Shown: positions 36,547 through 47,372, counted from the stretch's first letter. The stretch: 64,000 nt of DNA from Candidatus Polarisedimenticola svalbardensis (GCA_014764515.1 JACXWD010000016.1:1-64000); one strand, 5' to 3'. The notes: generated by a model not told the origin, from the letters alone. Numbers and translations: made by a program.

Positions 36547-38446
36547 GGAAGAACTCCCGGCAGCGTTCGATTTCGCGCACGACCGGCCAGGGCGGAAGGG
36601 AACGCAGGAATGTCTTGCCGTAGGACCTGGTCGTCAACCGTGGATCCAGCACCGCCAGGAGGCCCCGGTCCGACCGGCTCCGGATCAGGCGCCCCAGGCC
36701 CTGCTTCAGTTCCAGCACAGCCATGGGAGTCTGATACTCCCGGAACGGATTGCCGCCGTGTTCCTTGATGCGATCGATCCGGGCGGACACCAGCGGGTCC
36801 CCGGGAACGCCGAATGGGAGCTTGTCGATCACCACCAGTGAGAGCGCTTCTCCGGGAACGTCCACTCCCTGCCAGAACGAGGTGGTTCCCAGGAGGACCG
36901 CATCCTCGGTGTTCCGAAACTCCTCCACCAGGGCGACCTTGCTGCCGTCTCCCTGGACGAACAGGTTCCAGCGCCCTTCCAGCTCCAGTCCGTCCCGGAC
37001 CCGGTCCATCATGGCGTAGGAAGTGAACAGCAGGAACGCCCGGCCGGTAGTGATTTCAAGCAGCTGCTCGATCTCCTCCAGGGCACGGGCGGTAAAACCG
37101 GCTTCCCGCGGCTCCGGCATCCGGGTCGGCAGGTACAACAGCCCCTGGCTGGTGTGATCGAAGGACGATTCCACGGTCAGGCTGTCGGCGCCGTCAAGGC
37201 CGAGCCGGCTCTTGAAGAAGTCGAACGAACGATCCACCGTCAGGGTCGCCGACGTCAGCACTGCCGCAGTCAACGGCTCGAACAGCTTTTCGCGGAGGAT
37301 GGACGACACCTCGATCGGCGCCGCCGACAGGATGACGTTATTCCTTCCCCGCTGTTCCATTCCGTATACAAAGTCCTGATCGGTACGGACCAGAACCGTG
37401 CCGGCAGCTTCCTGGAGGGCGGCGATCCGATCCCGGATCATCTCTCCGGCATCATCCCCCGGCGCCGACCTGCCGACTTCATCAAGCGCGGCCGACAGCA
37501 CCTCCCATTCCGGCTCAATATCTGGCCCTCCCCGGTCGGCAGGCTGGAACCGCAAGCGGCCGACCTGGTTGCGGAGAAGATCACGGACCGGATCGAAGAA
37601 ATCTGCCGCAGCCGCCCTTAACGTGGCAGCTCCGCCTCCACCTTTACGAGGCCCACCCTGCTGCCTGGCCAGGGTTTCCGTCTCCCGGGCCAGGTCTTCC
37701 AACATACCGGCGGAAACCTGTTCGCCAAAGTAGAGAGTGACCACATCCTCCAGAAGGTGGGCTTCGTCGAAGACGACGGTGTCGTAGTCCGGGAGAACCG
37801 ATCCGAAGGCGGAGCGCAGGGCGAGATCGGCGAAGAACAGATGATGGTTGACTACCACAATGGAGGAACGTCCCGCCGCCCGTTTCATCTTCGTAAGCCA
37901 GCACTCTTCATATTCGGGACATTTGCGTCCGGTGCAGGTTTCGGCTTTGGCGTTGATGTCGTTCCACAGGCGCAAACGGTCGGGGAGTTCACCGATTTCG
38001 GCCCGGTCGCCGGTTTCGGTTTCCAGGCTCCAGTCCCGTATGGTGTCGATCCAGCGCGCCTCGTCCCGCACCTCAAGGAGCGGCTGGGCGTCGAATTCGG
38101 CGAAGCGGTAGCGGCACAGATAATTCTGCCGGCCCTTCATCAAGGTGGCGTCGAACTCCATGCCGGCTTCCTCCGCCAGGAAAGGCAGATCCTTGCCGAA
38201 TATCTGGTCCTGGAGGTTCTTGGTGCCGGTGGAGATGATTACCCGCCGGCCTGATTCGATGGCGGGCACGAGATAGGCCAGTGTCTTGCCGGTGCCGGTG
38301 CCGGCCTCCACCATGAGGACGCCACCTTCCAGGGTGCGGCCTACCGCCTCCGACATCGCCTCCTGCCCGGCGCGGTGCTCGAACCTTTCCCGCAATTGAG
38401 AGAACAGGCCGTGCGGCGCGAAAAACGAACCGCCGGCCGAACTCAT
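36539..38446 (-). CDS. dinG: DinG/XPD-type ATP-dependent DNA helicase
   Basis: A 635-residue superfamily 2 helicase. Walker A is AGTGTGKT near residue 50, the DEAH box is [11 protein letters not shown], and motif VI is LIRSRSDRG. Four Cys (LCRYRF near 112, then ETC, RKCPEY and EEC near 170-183) are the FeS cluster seen in XPD and DinG. It unwinds 5'-3' and resolves R-loops or D-loops. No exonuclease domain, unlike some DinG. The ATG overlaps the glyA stop by four bases. Confidence 0.95.
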   Translation of the reverse strand: MSSAGGSFFAPHGLFSQLRERFEHRAGQEAMSEAVGRTLEGGVLMVEAGTGTGKTLAYLVPAIESGRRVIISTGTKNLQDQIFGKDLPFLAEEAGMEFDATLMKGRQNYLCRYRFAEFDAQPLLEVRDEARWIDTIRDWSLETETGDRAEIGELPDRLRLWNDINAKAETCTGRKCPEYEECWLTKMKRAAGRSSIVVVNHHLFFADLALRSAFGSVLPDYDTVVFDEAHLLEDVVTLYFGEQVSAGMLEDLARETETLARQQGGPRKGGGGAATLRAAAADFFDPVRDLLRNQVGRLRFQPADRGGPDIEPEWEVLSAALDEVGRSAPGDDAGEMIRDRIAALQEAAGTVLVRTDQDFVYGMEQRGRNNVILSAAPIEVSSILREKLFEPLTAAVLTSATLTVDRSFDFFKSRLGLDGADSLTVESSFDHTSQGLLYLPTRMPEPREAGFTARALEEIEQLLEITTGRAFLLFTSYAMMDRVRDGLELEGRWNLFVQGDGSKVALVEEFRNTEDAVLLGTTSFWQGVDVPGEALSLVVIDKLPFGVPGDPLVSARIDRIKEHGGNPFREYQTPMAVLELKQGLGRLIRSRSDRGLLAVLDPRLTTRSYGKTFLRSLPPWPVVREIERCREFFHG

Positions 38447-39726
38447 TCGGAGAGGGAGGCCGCCTGCCGCGACGGATACAGGGGGAACCGTCCCGCCAGC
38501 TCGGCAACCTCGCCACGGATCGCCGCCAGGGAGGCCGGGTCTTCACGGGAGTCCAGCGCCCTGGCGATCAGATCGGCGATCGCCTGCATTTCGGTTTCAC
38601 CCATGCCACGGGTGGTTACCGCCGGCGTTCCGACCCTGAGGCCACTGGCCACCATCGGAGGGTTCTTGTCGAACGGGATCGTGTTCTTGTTGGTGGTGAT
38701 CCCCGCCTCTTCCAGCGCTTCTTCCGCCGCCTTGCCGGTGATGCCCTTGGAAAACACGTCCACCATCAGCATATGGTTGTCGGTTCCACCGGAGACGATG
38801 CGATATCCGTGACCTGCCAGCCGCTCGGAAAGGACCTTGGCGTTGTCCAGGATCCGCCTCATGTATTCCCGGTATTCCGGCTGCAACGCCTCCTGGAACG
38901 CCACAGCCTTGGCCGCAATGATGTGAACGAACGGGCCGCCCTGCAGCCCGGGGAACACGGTTCGGTTCAGATCCTTTCGGTACTTCTTCTTGCAGAGAAT
39001 CAGGCCGCCCCGAGGCCCTCTCAGGGTCTTGTGGGTCGTAGAGGTCACGAAATCGCAATGGGGTACCGGGCTGGGGTGGAGGCCGGCTGCGATCGGGCCG
39101 GCAATGTGGGCGATATCCGCCATGGTCTTCGCTTCGACCTTGGCGGCGATAGCTGCGATACGCTCGAAATCGATAACCCGCGTATACGCCGAGGCGCCGC
39201 ATACGATCAGCTTCGGCCGATGTTCCACGGCCAGCTTTTCCAGACCATCGTAGTCCAGGCGTTCGTCTTCCTCCGAAACGCCGTAGGCGACGAAGTTGAA
39301 CAGCTTTCCTGAAATGTTCAGGGGATGGCCGTGGGTCAGGTGACCGCCGTGGGACAGGTCCATGCCCATGACGGTGTCGCCGGGGGAGAGCAGGGTGAAG
39401 TAGACGCCCTGGTTGGCCTGGCTGCCGGAATGCGCCTGGACGTTGGCATGCTCGGCTTCGAACAGTTCCTTGGCCCGCCGGATCGCCAGACGTTCCACAT
39501 CGTCGGAAAATTCACAGCCGCCGTAATACCGTCTGCCTGGGTACCCTTCGGCATACTTGTTGGTAAATACCGAACCCATCGCTTCCAGCACCGCTTCACT
39601 GACGAAGTTTTCCGAAGCGATCAGTTCCAGCCCGGTGGCCTGCCGATTGACCTCGCGGTCGATCGCCTCTGCGACCTCCGGGTCTACCTGGCGAAGGGGC
39701 CGTTCCATCCGGTTCCCGCTGCTCAT
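38443..39726 (-). CDS. glyA: Serine hydroxymethyltransferase
   Basis: A 427-residue PLP enzyme converting serine and THF to glycine and methylene-THF. The PLP lysine is in [14 protein letters not shown]; other hallmarks are [24 protein letters not shown] and [21 protein letters not shown] lies six bases before the ATG. It follows rpiB by 18 bases and is coupled to the helicase downstream, so the dgt-rpiB-glyA-dinG genes are one operon. Confidence 0.98.
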   Translation of the reverse strand: MSSGNRMERPLRQVDPEVAEAIDREVNRQATGLELIASENFVSEAVLEAMGSVFTNKYAEGYPGRRYYGGCEFSDDVERLAIRRAKELFEAEHANVQAHSGSQANQGVYFTLLSPGDTVMGMDLSHGGHLTHGHPLNISGKLFNFVAYGVSEEDERLDYDGLEKLAVEHRPKLIVCGASAYTRVIDFERIAAIAAKVEAKTMADIAHIAGPIAAGLHPSPVPHCDFVTSTTHKTLRGPRGGLILCKKKYRKDLNRTVFPGLQGGPFVHIIAAKAVAFQEALQPEYREYMRRILDNAKVLSERLAGHGYRIVSGGTDNHMLMVDVFSKGITGKAAEEALEEAGITTNKNTIPFDKNPPMVASGLRVGTPAVTTRGMGETEMQAIADLIARALDSREDPASLAAIRGEVAELAGRFPLYPSRQAASLSE

Positions 39727-39744
39727 GCTTCCATCTCCTGTTTT

Positions 39745-40179
39745 TCAATCAAGATCGTTCATCTTATCGACCCGGCGCTGGTGGCGCCCGCCTTCAAAGG
39801 TCGTTTCGAAAAAGACTCGAACCAGCTCCTCCAGAACGCTGTAGCCGGTAATGCGCGCGCCGACGCAAAGAACGTTGGCATCGTTGTGCTGCCGGCTGAG
39901 CCGCGCCGTGGTCTCACAGAAACAGAGCGCGGCCCGGACACCGGCCACCTTGTTGGCGGCGATGCTCATGCCGATCCCGCTGCCGCACACCAGCAGGCCG
40001 TAGTCAGCCTCCCCGGACCCGACCCTTCCGGCTACCTCCTCGGCGTAGTCCGGGTAGTCCACCGAATCCGAACCATCGGTGCCGGCGTCCAGCACGGTGT
40101 GCCCCCAGCTGCGAAGCAGCTCCGCCAGCCGGTCCTTGACTTCGAATCCTGCGTGGTCCGCACCAATTGCGATCTTCAA
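39745..40179 (-). CDS. rpiB: Ribose-5-phosphate isomerase B
   Basis: A 144-residue RpiB/LacAB family enzyme. Typical features are MKIAIGADHAGFEVK at the start, the catalytic Cys and anion loop in LLVCGSGIGMSIAANK, and the NDANVLCVGARI motif. It interconverts ribose 5-phosphate and ribulose 5-phosphate. Its ATG overlaps the dgt stop by four bases. Confidence 0.97.
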   Translation of the reverse strand: MKIAIGADHAGFEVKDRLAELLRSWGHTVLDAGTDGSDSVDYPDYAEEVAGRVGSGEADYGLLVCGSGIGMSIAANKVAGVRAALCFCETTARLSRQHNDANVLCVGARITGYSVLEELVRVFFETTFEGGRHQRRVDKMNDLD

Positions 40180-41498
40180 CGGTCTTCCTCCCTGCGGAGT
40201 TGCTCGACGCTGGGGATCGGGACAGCTCCCATCTCCATGAGCCGGGCATGTTCCATCATGGCGTAGGCGTCGGTCATTCCCGCCAGGTAATCGGACAGCA
40301 CCCTGGCGAACCTGGGATCTCCCCGGTAATGCCCGGCCGTTTCCGCCGCCGTTTCGTCCCGAGACAAATCCCGGAGATACGGCCTTCCCGTCAGGGTTCG
40401 GAAACGGAACAGGACATGGTCCTCCAGGAGACCCGGGTCCCCATGATACGCGGCGAACAGCCCCAGCAACACCCTGCGGCCCCGCCCGTCCACCCGGTCC
40501 GGGCCGAACCCCCTGTGGACCCTGACGGAGAGGAACCTTTCCAGGTCGGCCAGAAGCCGCTCCGCCGCGCCGGACATGCCGATCTCGGTCCCGGCCAGCT
40601 CCCCTGCCAGGAGTCTGTCCGACCGGGATGTGAGCCGCTTGCGGCTGTTCAGGATTGTGGTCGTCACCAGCAGGTGGGTCAGGCCGCGGTGGATGGCGTT
40701 GGCCTTGATGAACCGGCCGGCCCGGGTGCGGTAGCGATCCCCCAGTTTGCGGCGCAGTTCCCGGACCACCGGGAGCCTCTCCACCTGGGCGATATCAACA
40801 GTACCGGATTGCAGCGCATCGTCCAGATCGCTGACGGCGCCGGCGACCCGGTCGGCGCACAAAACCGTCTGGGCTTCCAGGAACGGTGGATCGGAGTGCT
40901 GCACCTGATCGGGAGGAGCTTCAGGCAGCCTGGAAGAACAGCCTGATTTGTAGATGCCCTCCCGGACCTGGTCGGTCAGGTTCAGTCCCGGGTGGTCGTA
41001 GCGCTTCTCCAGGAGATCCACAACCCGCAGGGACTGCCAGGGACGGCCGAACCCTCCCAGGTCTCCGAGGCCCGGGCCTCCACGGCCGTCCAGGCGGCCG
41101 GACATCAGGTCGTCCAGCGCCCGCTCCCCCGCCGGTCCGAATGGCGGCTGCCCCAGGTCGTGGCCCAGGGCGATCGCCTCGGTGAGGTCTTCATTCAGAC
41201 CAAGGGATCGGGAAACGGTACGTGCCAGCTGGACGACTTCCAGAGTGTGGGTCAGACGATTGCGGCGATGATCCTCGTACTCCGGAAGAAAACCGGCCTG
41301 TGCTTTCTGCCGCAGCCGGCGGAAGGCGCGGCTGTACACGATCCGGTCCCGGTCGCGCTGAAATGCCGTCCGATAGTCGAACGCCCGGCCATCCTCCCCT
41401 ACCGGAAACCGGCGGGTGGCGTCGGCGGATCGGCAGGCGTAGGGCGCGAGGGACTGTTCCTCGATCTCCTCCATACCTTTCCGCATCGACTTGGCCAT
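40176..41498 (-). CDS. dgt: dGTP triphosphohydrolase-like HD protein
   Basis: A 440-residue HD-domain dNTPase. The SRAFRRLRQKAQ motif, RNRLTHTLEVVQLA and the metal-site ALGHDLGQPPFGPAGE are those of the dGTPase family, which removes triphosphate from dGTP. First gene of the rpiB-glyA-dinG operon. A GGGAG lies 14 bases before the ATG, a little far. Preceding it on the same strand is the SnoaL-like gene. Confidence 0.94.
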   Translation of the reverse strand: MAKSMRKGMEEIEEQSLAPYACRSADATRRFPVGEDGRAFDYRTAFQRDRDRIVYSRAFRRLRQKAQAGFLPEYEDHRRNRLTHTLEVVQLARTVSRSLGLNEDLTEAIALGHDLGQPPFGPAGERALDDLMSGRLDGRGGPGLGDLGGFGRPWQSLRVVDLLEKRYDHPGLNLTDQVREGIYKSGCSSRLPEAPPDQVQHSDPPFLEAQTVLCADRVAGAVSDLDDALQSGTVDIAQVERLPVVRELRRKLGDRYRTRAGRFIKANAIHRGLTHLLVTTTILNSRKRLTSRSDRLLAGELAGTEIGMSGAAERLLADLERFLSVRVHRGFGPDRVDGRGRRVLLGLFAAYHGDPGLLEDHVLFRFRTLTGRPYLRDLSRDETAAETAGHYRGDPRFARVLSDYLAGMTDAYAMMEHARLMEMGAVPIPSVEQLRREEDR

Positions 41499-41520
41499 GG
41501 CGCACTCAACTCCCGGAAAC

Positions 41521-42075
41521 TCAGGGGTCCGATTCTAACGTATCCGGTGAACTTCCTGCGGCCATCTCTTCTGGAGTCGGGAACAGTCCCAGTTGCTGCA
41601 GCATGGTGACGTTATCCCACGTGACCCAGGTCTCCACGATCTTGCCGTCCACCAGGCGATGGACGCCGCCGAAATCGGAATCGACCTTCTGCCCTGTGGC
41701 GGGGATATCTCCCATCGGACCGGTATGGGTGCCCAGGTACTTACCCCAAATGGCGACCAGGTCTCCCTCGGCGACGAGGAATTCCAGTTTCATTTCGGCA
41801 TCGGGGAACGCATTCTCGTAGCCGCGCATCAGGTTCTTGAAATCCTCCAGGGACTCCACTTTGGCGTCGGGTGTCGCCTGGCAGTGCCGTTTGTAATCCT
41901 CGGCCATGTACCGGTCCAACGTATCGTAGTCGTAGGCCATGATCGCCGCGGCGACCTGCTCAACGACTTCCTTGTTTCGCTCGGCCTCCTCACGCGGCGA
42001 ACAGCACGCCGCCGCCATCAAAAAGAAGGCTGCGATCAGGGTGATTGGAATTGCTGAATAATTGCCGTGCCTCAT
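41521..42075 (-). CDS. SnoaL/NTF2-like lipoprotein
   Basis: A 184-residue protein whose start at 42075 follows AAAGGAG by seven bases. The signal ends LMAAACC, a lipobox. The mature domain is an NTF2-like cone (NKEVVEQVAAAIMAYDYDTL, YMAEDYKRHCQATPD, DLVAIWGKYLGTHTG, GKIVETWVTWDNVTM) of the SnoaL-type polyketide cyclase/ester cyclase group, which often lacks known activity outside biosynthesis. It follows the MFS gene by 34 bases, so they may be co-transcribed. Confidence 0.85.
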   Translation of the reverse strand: MRHGNYSAIPITLIAAFFLMAAACCSPREEAERNKEVVEQVAAAIMAYDYDTLDRYMAEDYKRHCQATPDAKVESLEDFKNLMRGYENAFPDAEMKLEFLVAEGDLVAIWGKYLGTHTGPMGDIPATGQKVDSDFGGVHRLVDGKIVETWVTWDNVTMLQQLGLFPTPEEMAAGSSPDTLESDP

Positions 42076-42109
42076 GGTCCAACTCCTTTCGGTCACGATC
42101 CCGGGACGA

Positions 42110-43513
42110 TCAGGTACTGAAGCTCTTCTTCATCCAGCGGGTGGCGAGGATGAGCAGGATCGGAGTGATGATGGCGACGACCCCGTGCCAGAACCACATG
42201 GTCCCGGTGTCCAGCACGCCGTCATCGGGGCAATAGCGCATCAGGAACCATCCGGCGTACAGCCCGGTGATCATCTTGGTCATGAACCAGGGCAGCCGGG
42301 CTACACCCAGGTACGCACCGGTCTTCCCTTCCGGGGCGATCTCAGCTGCGTACTGCAGGAAGCGGGGCTGCCAGATCGCCTCCCCGAAGCTCATTATGAG
42401 GAGATAGGCGCCCAGCATCGGCACACTAGGACCGAACGCCAGCAGGAAAGTCGGGGCCGCCATGATCGCAGTACCGACCACCATCAGCCGGTAGATATTG
42501 GTCTTGTAGGTCAACGCCGCCACGATCGGCACGAGGAGGAAGATCAGGAATGGGTTGATATTGACGGCAACCTCAAAGTTGTCGCCCAACCATGTCCCTT
42601 CGTAACCCCGTTTGACGTACAGAGGCATTGTCAAATAATTATGAGCAAAAAGGGTCTGCACCGGCATCAACACGAAAATGAAGAACGAAAACCTGAGATC
42701 CGCCATCGGGTGTTCCCGTAAATACCGGAGCACCTTCTTCGGCAAGGAGAGCGGTGGGCCGGTCGGTTGATCCGGTTTCTCGACGTCGTCCGGCTCTACC
42801 GGTGCATCACCCCTGGCCAGCTTGGCGGAAGCGATCGCATCACTCATGGTCTTGCGGGTCAGGATGGCTGCCGTAATCAGCAGTGTGAACAGGGTCAGAG
42901 CTGTGAACACCCAGTACAGGCCGTTGATTCCGATTGCGCGGCGGGCTGGACCCAGGAACATGAGCAAAGCGCCCCCCAGGTTCATGAGGGCGTACAACAT
43001 GGCATAGCCCATGGCTGCGGTCTTCGGCGTGGTCACCTGGCGGACGAGAGTATAAGCGGCCGGCTCGTACAGACCGTAGCCCAGCAAGACGATAACGACT
43101 CCGGTCAACAGGGTCAGGAGGGCCGGAGAGAACGTACCCGCTGTTGACAGGCCAAGCGATCCGGCAGACGAGAGAATGATCCGGCCCAAGAGGAGAACCG
43201 TCAGCGCAATCAGCAGACCGCGACGAGCACCCCAGCGGTCCACCAGGCCCCCCAGCAGGAACTGGGAAAAAGTGATTCCCATGGCAAGGAGGGTGACCAC
43301 CCATCCGGCATGGAGCTCGTTGAGACCGATGTTCTCGACGCCGTAAATAACAAGATAGTTAAGAAAGCCCCAGTACAGGAAGCCTTCAAGGAGGTACTGC
43401 AGGTTATTGCCCCACAGAACACGGGGAGCACGGGCAGCATCTACGAACGGCCGGACGATCTCCCGTAACGGGTGGGGCTTTGCCTCGATCGGGGTGTTTT
43501 CCGGGTCGCCCAT
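42110..43513 (-). CDS. MFS transporter, 12 helices
   Basis: A 467-residue transporter with about twelve hydrophobic segments and an acidic cytoplasmic loop near residues 225-255. The loop after helix 2 reads GGLVDRWGARRG, the MFS motif A-like pattern. A larger N-terminal cytosolic stretch (30 residues) precedes helix 1. Substrate not deducible. Followed by the lipoprotein gene. Confidence 0.9.
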   Translation of the reverse strand: MGDPENTPIEAKPHPLREIVRPFVDAARAPRVLWGNNLQYLLEGFLYWGFLNYLVIYGVENIGLNELHAGWVVTLLAMGITFSQFLLGGLVDRWGARRGLLIALTVLLLGRIILSSAGSLGLSTAGTFSPALLTLLTGVVIVLLGYGLYEPAAYTLVRQVTTPKTAAMGYAMLYALMNLGGALLMFLGPARRAIGINGLYWVFTALTLFTLLITAAILTRKTMSDAIASAKLARGDAPVEPDDVEKPDQPTGPPLSLPKKVLRYLREHPMADLRFSFFIFVLMPVQTLFAHNYLTMPLYVKRGYEGTWLGDNFEVAVNINPFLIFLLVPIVAALTYKTNIYRLMVVGTAIMAAPTFLLAFGPSVPMLGAYLLIMSFGEAIWQPRFLQYAAEIAPEGKTGAYLGVARLPWFMTKMITGLYAGWFLMRYCPDDGVLDTGTMWFWHGVVAIITPILLILATRWMKKSFST

Positions 43514-43678
43514 GCAGTTCTCCTTCAGGTCCGGGTGGCGAACGCCGATATTACACGATTCGGTAGAGCCTGTGTTCGAGCTGAGTCATGGTCCTTACGA
43601 ATCAGCCACGCAAATCGTACCGCGTGACCGCACTGCTTCCTTTCAATCTTCAGGATCCTGTGAAAAGATGCCGATGAA

Positions 43679-44434
43679 ATGAGTGAGCAGCATGAGTTGA
43701 AAAACCGAGTCGCCCTGGTCACCGGCGCTTCGTCCGGAATCGGCCGGGCCGTCTGCCTGGCGCTGGCAAAAAAGGGAGCACGCCTCGCAATCGTCGGCAG
43801 ACGTCTCGACTCCCTCACCGCCCTCAAGGCAACCATCGAAGAGCTTGGGGGTGAAGCCTTTCCCCTCGCGGTCGATCTGCGGGACGAATCCGGGATCAAG
43901 TCTGCATTCGACGCTGTATCCCGCAAATGGAACGGGGTCGACATTCTCGTCAACAGCGCCGGGCTCGGGCGTGCAGCCCCTCTTTCAAGCGGCAAGGACG
44001 AGGATTTCAGAGAGATGCTCGAAGTCAACGCCCTGGCGCTGGCCATCGTTACCAGGGAAGCGATCACAAGCATGCAGCGCAGGAACGTTGCAGGCCACAT
44101 TGTTCACGTATCCTCGATGTCGGCCTATCGGGTTCAGGGAGATACCGGCATGTACGCCGCGACAAAACATGCCGTACGCGCCATGACCGAAGGGCTGCGC
44201 CAGGAACTCCGCCAGGCAGGAAGCCCGATCCGCATCTCCTCGGTCAGTCCGGCGAACACGGATACCGAGTTTATGGACAGAATGCTCGGTAAGGCGAAGG
44301 CGAAGGAAAACAGGCCCGAATACCGGCAGCTCGAACCGGAGGATGTGGCGGATGCGGTGCTCTACCTGCTGTCCACCCCATCCCACGTCGAGATCAACGA
44401 CATCCTCATGCGCCCGACCAACCAGCCTGACTGA
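43679..44434 (+). CDS. Short-chain dehydrogenase/reductase (SDR)
   Basis: A 251-residue classical SDR. It has the TGASSGIGRA cofactor loop, VNSAG, the catalytic Ser in HVSSMSAYR and the YAATK active-site Tyr and Lys. An Arg in VGRRLDSL near the end of the second strand suggests NADP(H). Substrate unknown. It faces thrC tail to tail with a five-base gap, and a 165-base divergent region separates it from the MFS gene. Confidence 0.95.
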   Translation: MSEQHELKNRVALVTGASSGIGRAVCLALAKKGARLAIVGRRLDSLTALKATIEELGGEAFPLAVDLRDESGIKSAFDAVSRKWNGVDILVNSAGLGRAAPLSSGKDEDFREMLEVNALALAIVTREAITSMQRRNVAGHIVHVSSMSAYRVQGDTGMYAATKHAVRAMTEGLRQELRQAGSPIRISSVSPANTDTEFMDRMLGKAKAKENRPEYRQLEPEDVADAVLYLLSTPSHVEINDILMRPTNQPD

Positions 44435-44439
44435 GCGGT

Positions 44440-45813
44440 TCAGCGCGTCGAGTAGCGATCCAGCAACAGGTCCCGGAGGGGTTCATAGTCGGTTTTCATG
44501 ACCGGGTATTCCTCCAGGCGATCTTCCAGCCCCACCAGGCTCGGAGGCGGTTCAGGGTTGACCCCGGTGAGCGCTTCGACCTCCTCCGGGAATTTCGCGG
44601 GATGGGCGGTCTCGAGGGAAACGGACAGCCTGTCTTCCGGAACCTGGTTTTCCTCGAGGTACCGTTCAAGGCCCGCCCACCCGACGGCGCCATGGGGTTC
44701 GAGGATGATGCCGTATTTCTCGTAGGCACCGCGGATCGTCGCCCTGGTTTCCTCGTCCGAGATGCTTACGGCATAGAGGTGTTTCCGCATTAGGTCCATG
44801 TCCGGCGGCTCACAAAGCTTACCGGTCTCGTCCATCCGGCCGCCATAGACATCGACCAGCCGCGCCAGGTTGGACGGATGCCCGACGTTCATGGCGTTGG
44901 AGATACACACCCGGGATGGGGATATTTTCGCATAGCGCCCGGTCTCGAGAAATACGGGCACCTCGTCGTTGGCGTTGGTGGCTATCACCAGTCGTTCGCT
45001 GGGGAGCCCGATGCGCCTTGCGATGACCGCGCCCATCATGTCGCCGAAGTTTCCGGAAGGGATGGAGAACACGATCGGTTCCCGCCGGGCGGCGTCCGCC
45101 AGCTTCGAGTACGCATAGAAGTAATAGACGGTTTGGGGCAGCAGTCGCCCAATGTTGATTGAGTTGGCCGATGTCAGCCTGACCGCCGACAGGTCCGGGT
45201 CGGAGAACGCTCTCTTGACCAGCGCCTGGCAATCGTCGAACTGCCCTTCCATGCCGATGGTGGTTACATTCCCGCCGATCGTGGTCATCTGCATACGCTG
45301 CCGCGGCGAGACCTCCTGGATCGGAAAAAGCACGACAACGTGCACGCGGTCCAGGCCGCTGTAGGCATGGGCGACGGCGCTTCCGGTATCTCCCGAAGTT
45401 GCAGTCAGGATAACCAGCTCCCCTTCCTGGCTCTCCATCAGACGGCCCATCCAGCGGGCCATCATGCGTGCGGCGAAATCCTTGAACGAAGCGGTCGGCC
45501 CCTGGTCGAGGCGCATGATATGTCGCCGGCCGGTGACTTGTTCAAGAGGCACTTCGTAGCCGTAGGCGTCTTCGCACATCGCCCTGAGGTCGCTATCTTC
45601 GAAAACGCCGGACGTGAACCTGCGGAGGACGTTGCCGGCGATCTCCGGGTAGCTGAGTCCTGCCCAGGACGCGATCTCATCCGGCGAAATGGCCGGGTAG
45701 TTCTCGGGCAGAAACAGGCCTTTGTCCCCGGCCTGGCCCTGCAGGAGAGCTTCGGGCAGTGTGGCGACGGGGACCGTTCGGTTGGTGCTGTAATATTTAA
45801 ATTGATCGTTCAT
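44440..45813 (-). CDS. thrC: Threonine synthase
   Basis: A 457-residue PLP enzyme converting O-phosphohomoserine to threonine. The PLP lysine is in PTASFKDFAARMMARW, with TATSGDTGSAVAH and IPSGNFGDMMGAVIA for phosphate and cofactor contacts. Full-length and of the long ThrC class. It diverges from a Cys/Met-type PLP gene, and an ApgM-type phosphomutase lies beyond, a neighbourhood of aspartate-family amino acid genes. Confidence 0.97.
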   Translation of the reverse strand: MNDQFKYYSTNRTVPVATLPEALLQGQAGDKGLFLPENYPAISPDEIASWAGLSYPEIAGNVLRRFTSGVFEDSDLRAMCEDAYGYEVPLEQVTGRRHIMRLDQGPTASFKDFAARMMARWMGRLMESQEGELVILTATSGDTGSAVAHAYSGLDRVHVVVLFPIQEVSPRQRMQMTTIGGNVTTIGMEGQFDDCQALVKRAFSDPDLSAVRLTSANSINIGRLLPQTVYYFYAYSKLADAARREPIVFSIPSGNFGDMMGAVIARRIGLPSERLVIATNANDEVPVFLETGRYAKISPSRVCISNAMNVGHPSNLARLVDVYGGRMDETGKLCEPPDMDLMRKHLYAVSISDEETRATIRGAYEKYGIILEPHGAVGWAGLERYLEENQVPEDRLSVSLETAHPAKFPEEVEALTGVNPEPPPSLVGLEDRLEEYPVMKTDYEPLRDLLLDRYSTR

Positions 45814-45911
45814 ATCGCGCGTTTCCGGGTTTGGAGAATGACTCAGAGAGTACGCTCACGGACACCGGCTTGCAACCCCCTGCCGGCATGGTCCCGGGCA
45901 GCCTACTTAGG

Positions 45912-45917
45912 TATACT
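45912..45917 (+). promoter_or_regulatory. Candidate -10 box for the Cys/Met PLP gene
   Basis: TATACT, 32 bases before the ATG at 45950. The -35 hexamer at 17-bp spacing (TGGTCC) is weak, so activator help or another start may be involved. Confidence 0.35.
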
Positions 45918-45949
45918 TGGGCCGTTCGGCAAGCAACTGGAGGAACACC

Positions 45950-47362
45950 ATGAGCGACGGGACCATGACCCCTGGGATGCGCAAGTACGTTGAGGTCAAC
46001 AACAAGTACCTGGCCGAACGGGACAGGTACATCCGTGACGTCGTGAAGAAATGGAAGTTCGACACGATTGCGGTCCATGGCCTCTACTCGGTCCAGGATG
46101 CTATCGAGGATTACCAGGGCGCCATCATCGAACCGGTATTCATGAGTACGTCCCAGGCCTACAGGGACTCCGACGAGATGGCGGCGGCGCTGGAGTACCG
46201 CATCCCCACATGGTGCTATTCCAGGATCGCCAACCCGTCGACGTATTACTACGAGTGGGCCCTGGCTCTTCTCGAAGGGTACGGCTTCGATGGTGTGACG
46301 GAGTGTTGCTCAACTTCGTCGGGGATGGCGGCAATCATGACCGCAATCCAACCATTCCTCGTACACAAGTTCCACAACAAGCTGGAGCCCAGGAATTTCC
46401 TGGCCACCGCGCAGTGCTACGGCGGAACCTTCCAGCAGTTCAACGTGCGCATGACGGAGGAACGGGACATTGAGTGCCGCTGGATCAAGGATGCGACGAA
46501 TATCGACGAGTGGGCCTCCAAGATCGACAAGAATACCCGCTTCCTCTACGGCGAGTTGCCGAGCAACCCCGGGCTGGGGTTCTTTGACATCAAGGCCGTC
46601 GCCGACCTGGCCCACTCTCACAATCTTCCACTGATCGTTGACTCCACCGTGGCCACCCCCGCCCTCCTCCGACCGATCTGCCACGGCGCCGATATTGTCG
46701 TCCAGTCTGTGACCAAGACCCTGACTTCCAGTGGTTTCGGCATCTGCGGAGCGGTCATCGCGCGCAAGGGATTGATCACCAACATCGACAATGACGATCT
46801 GAAGAACAACTTCTCGATCTACGTCAAGTACCTCCCCAACCGTGATTACGGTCCCAACCTGCATCCGATGCAGGCGATCATGAGCCTCAACGACATGCGG
46901 ACCCTTCGCAGCAAGATCGACATGATGAGCCGGAGCACCATGGAGGTGGCCGAGTTCCTCGAGAAGCACCCGGCGGTGGAAAGCGTGCAGTACCTCGGTC
47001 TTCCCAACCACCCGCTGCACGACCTGGCATCCAGGTATATGTGGCTGGTCGATGCCGAGCATGACACGCAGTATGGAAAACCTGTAAACCGGTACGGGCA
47101 CCTGATGAGCTTCTGCATCAAGGGAGGGCCCGAACCGACGCGCAAGTTCTTCGACAACCTGCAGAGGATATGGCGAGCCACCGACCTGGGACGCATCAAG
47201 AGCGTCGCCACCATCCCGGCGATCTCAACCCATCAGCAACAGGGCGAGGCCGGGCGCCAGTTGGCCAACATCCCGCCGAACATGGTCCGCCTCTGTGTGG
47301 GAGGTGAACACCCGGACGACACCATCGCCGATCTCGATCAGGCCTTGAACACGCTGAGGTAG
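45950..47362 (+). CDS. Cys/Met metabolism PLP-dependent enzyme
   Basis: A 470-residue enzyme of the cystathionine gamma-synthase/O-acetylhomoserine sulfhydrylase/methionine gamma-lyase family. The ATG follows GGAGG. The PLP lysine is in VQSVTKTLTSSG; other hallmarks are STSSGMAAI, IVDSTVATP and GYGFDGV. It is somewhat longer than the usual 400-430 residues, with an N-terminal extension of 50 residues. The family members differ in substrate and cannot be told apart here. It lies next to thrC, so a homoserine-derived substrate is plausible. Confidence 0.9.
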   Translation: MSDGTMTPGMRKYVEVNNKYLAERDRYIRDVVKKWKFDTIAVHGLYSVQDAIEDYQGAIIEPVFMSTSQAYRDSDEMAAALEYRIPTWCYSRIANPSTYYYEWALALLEGYGFDGVTECCSTSSGMAAIMTAIQPFLVHKFHNKLEPRNFLATAQCYGGTFQQFNVRMTEERDIECRWIKDATNIDEWASKIDKNTRFLYGELPSNPGLGFFDIKAVADLAHSHNLPLIVDSTVATPALLRPICHGADIVVQSVTKTLTSSGFGICGAVIARKGLITNIDNDDLKNNFSIYVKYLPNRDYGPNLHPMQAIMSLNDMRTLRSKIDMMSRSTMEVAEFLEKHPAVESVQYLGLPNHPLHDLASRYMWLVDAEHDTQYGKPVNRYGHLMSFCIKGGPEPTRKFFDNLQRIWRATDLGRIKSVATIPAISTHQQQGEAGRQLANIPPNMVRLCVGGEHPDDTIADLDQALNTLR

Positions 47363-47372
47363 TACTCGGGCA

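Noticed and set aside
35491-36768. 425-residue plus-strand ORF opposite the EamA transporter
   Set aside because: His/Arg/Gln-rich antisense frame without a ribosome site; the transporter on the other strand has clear helices.
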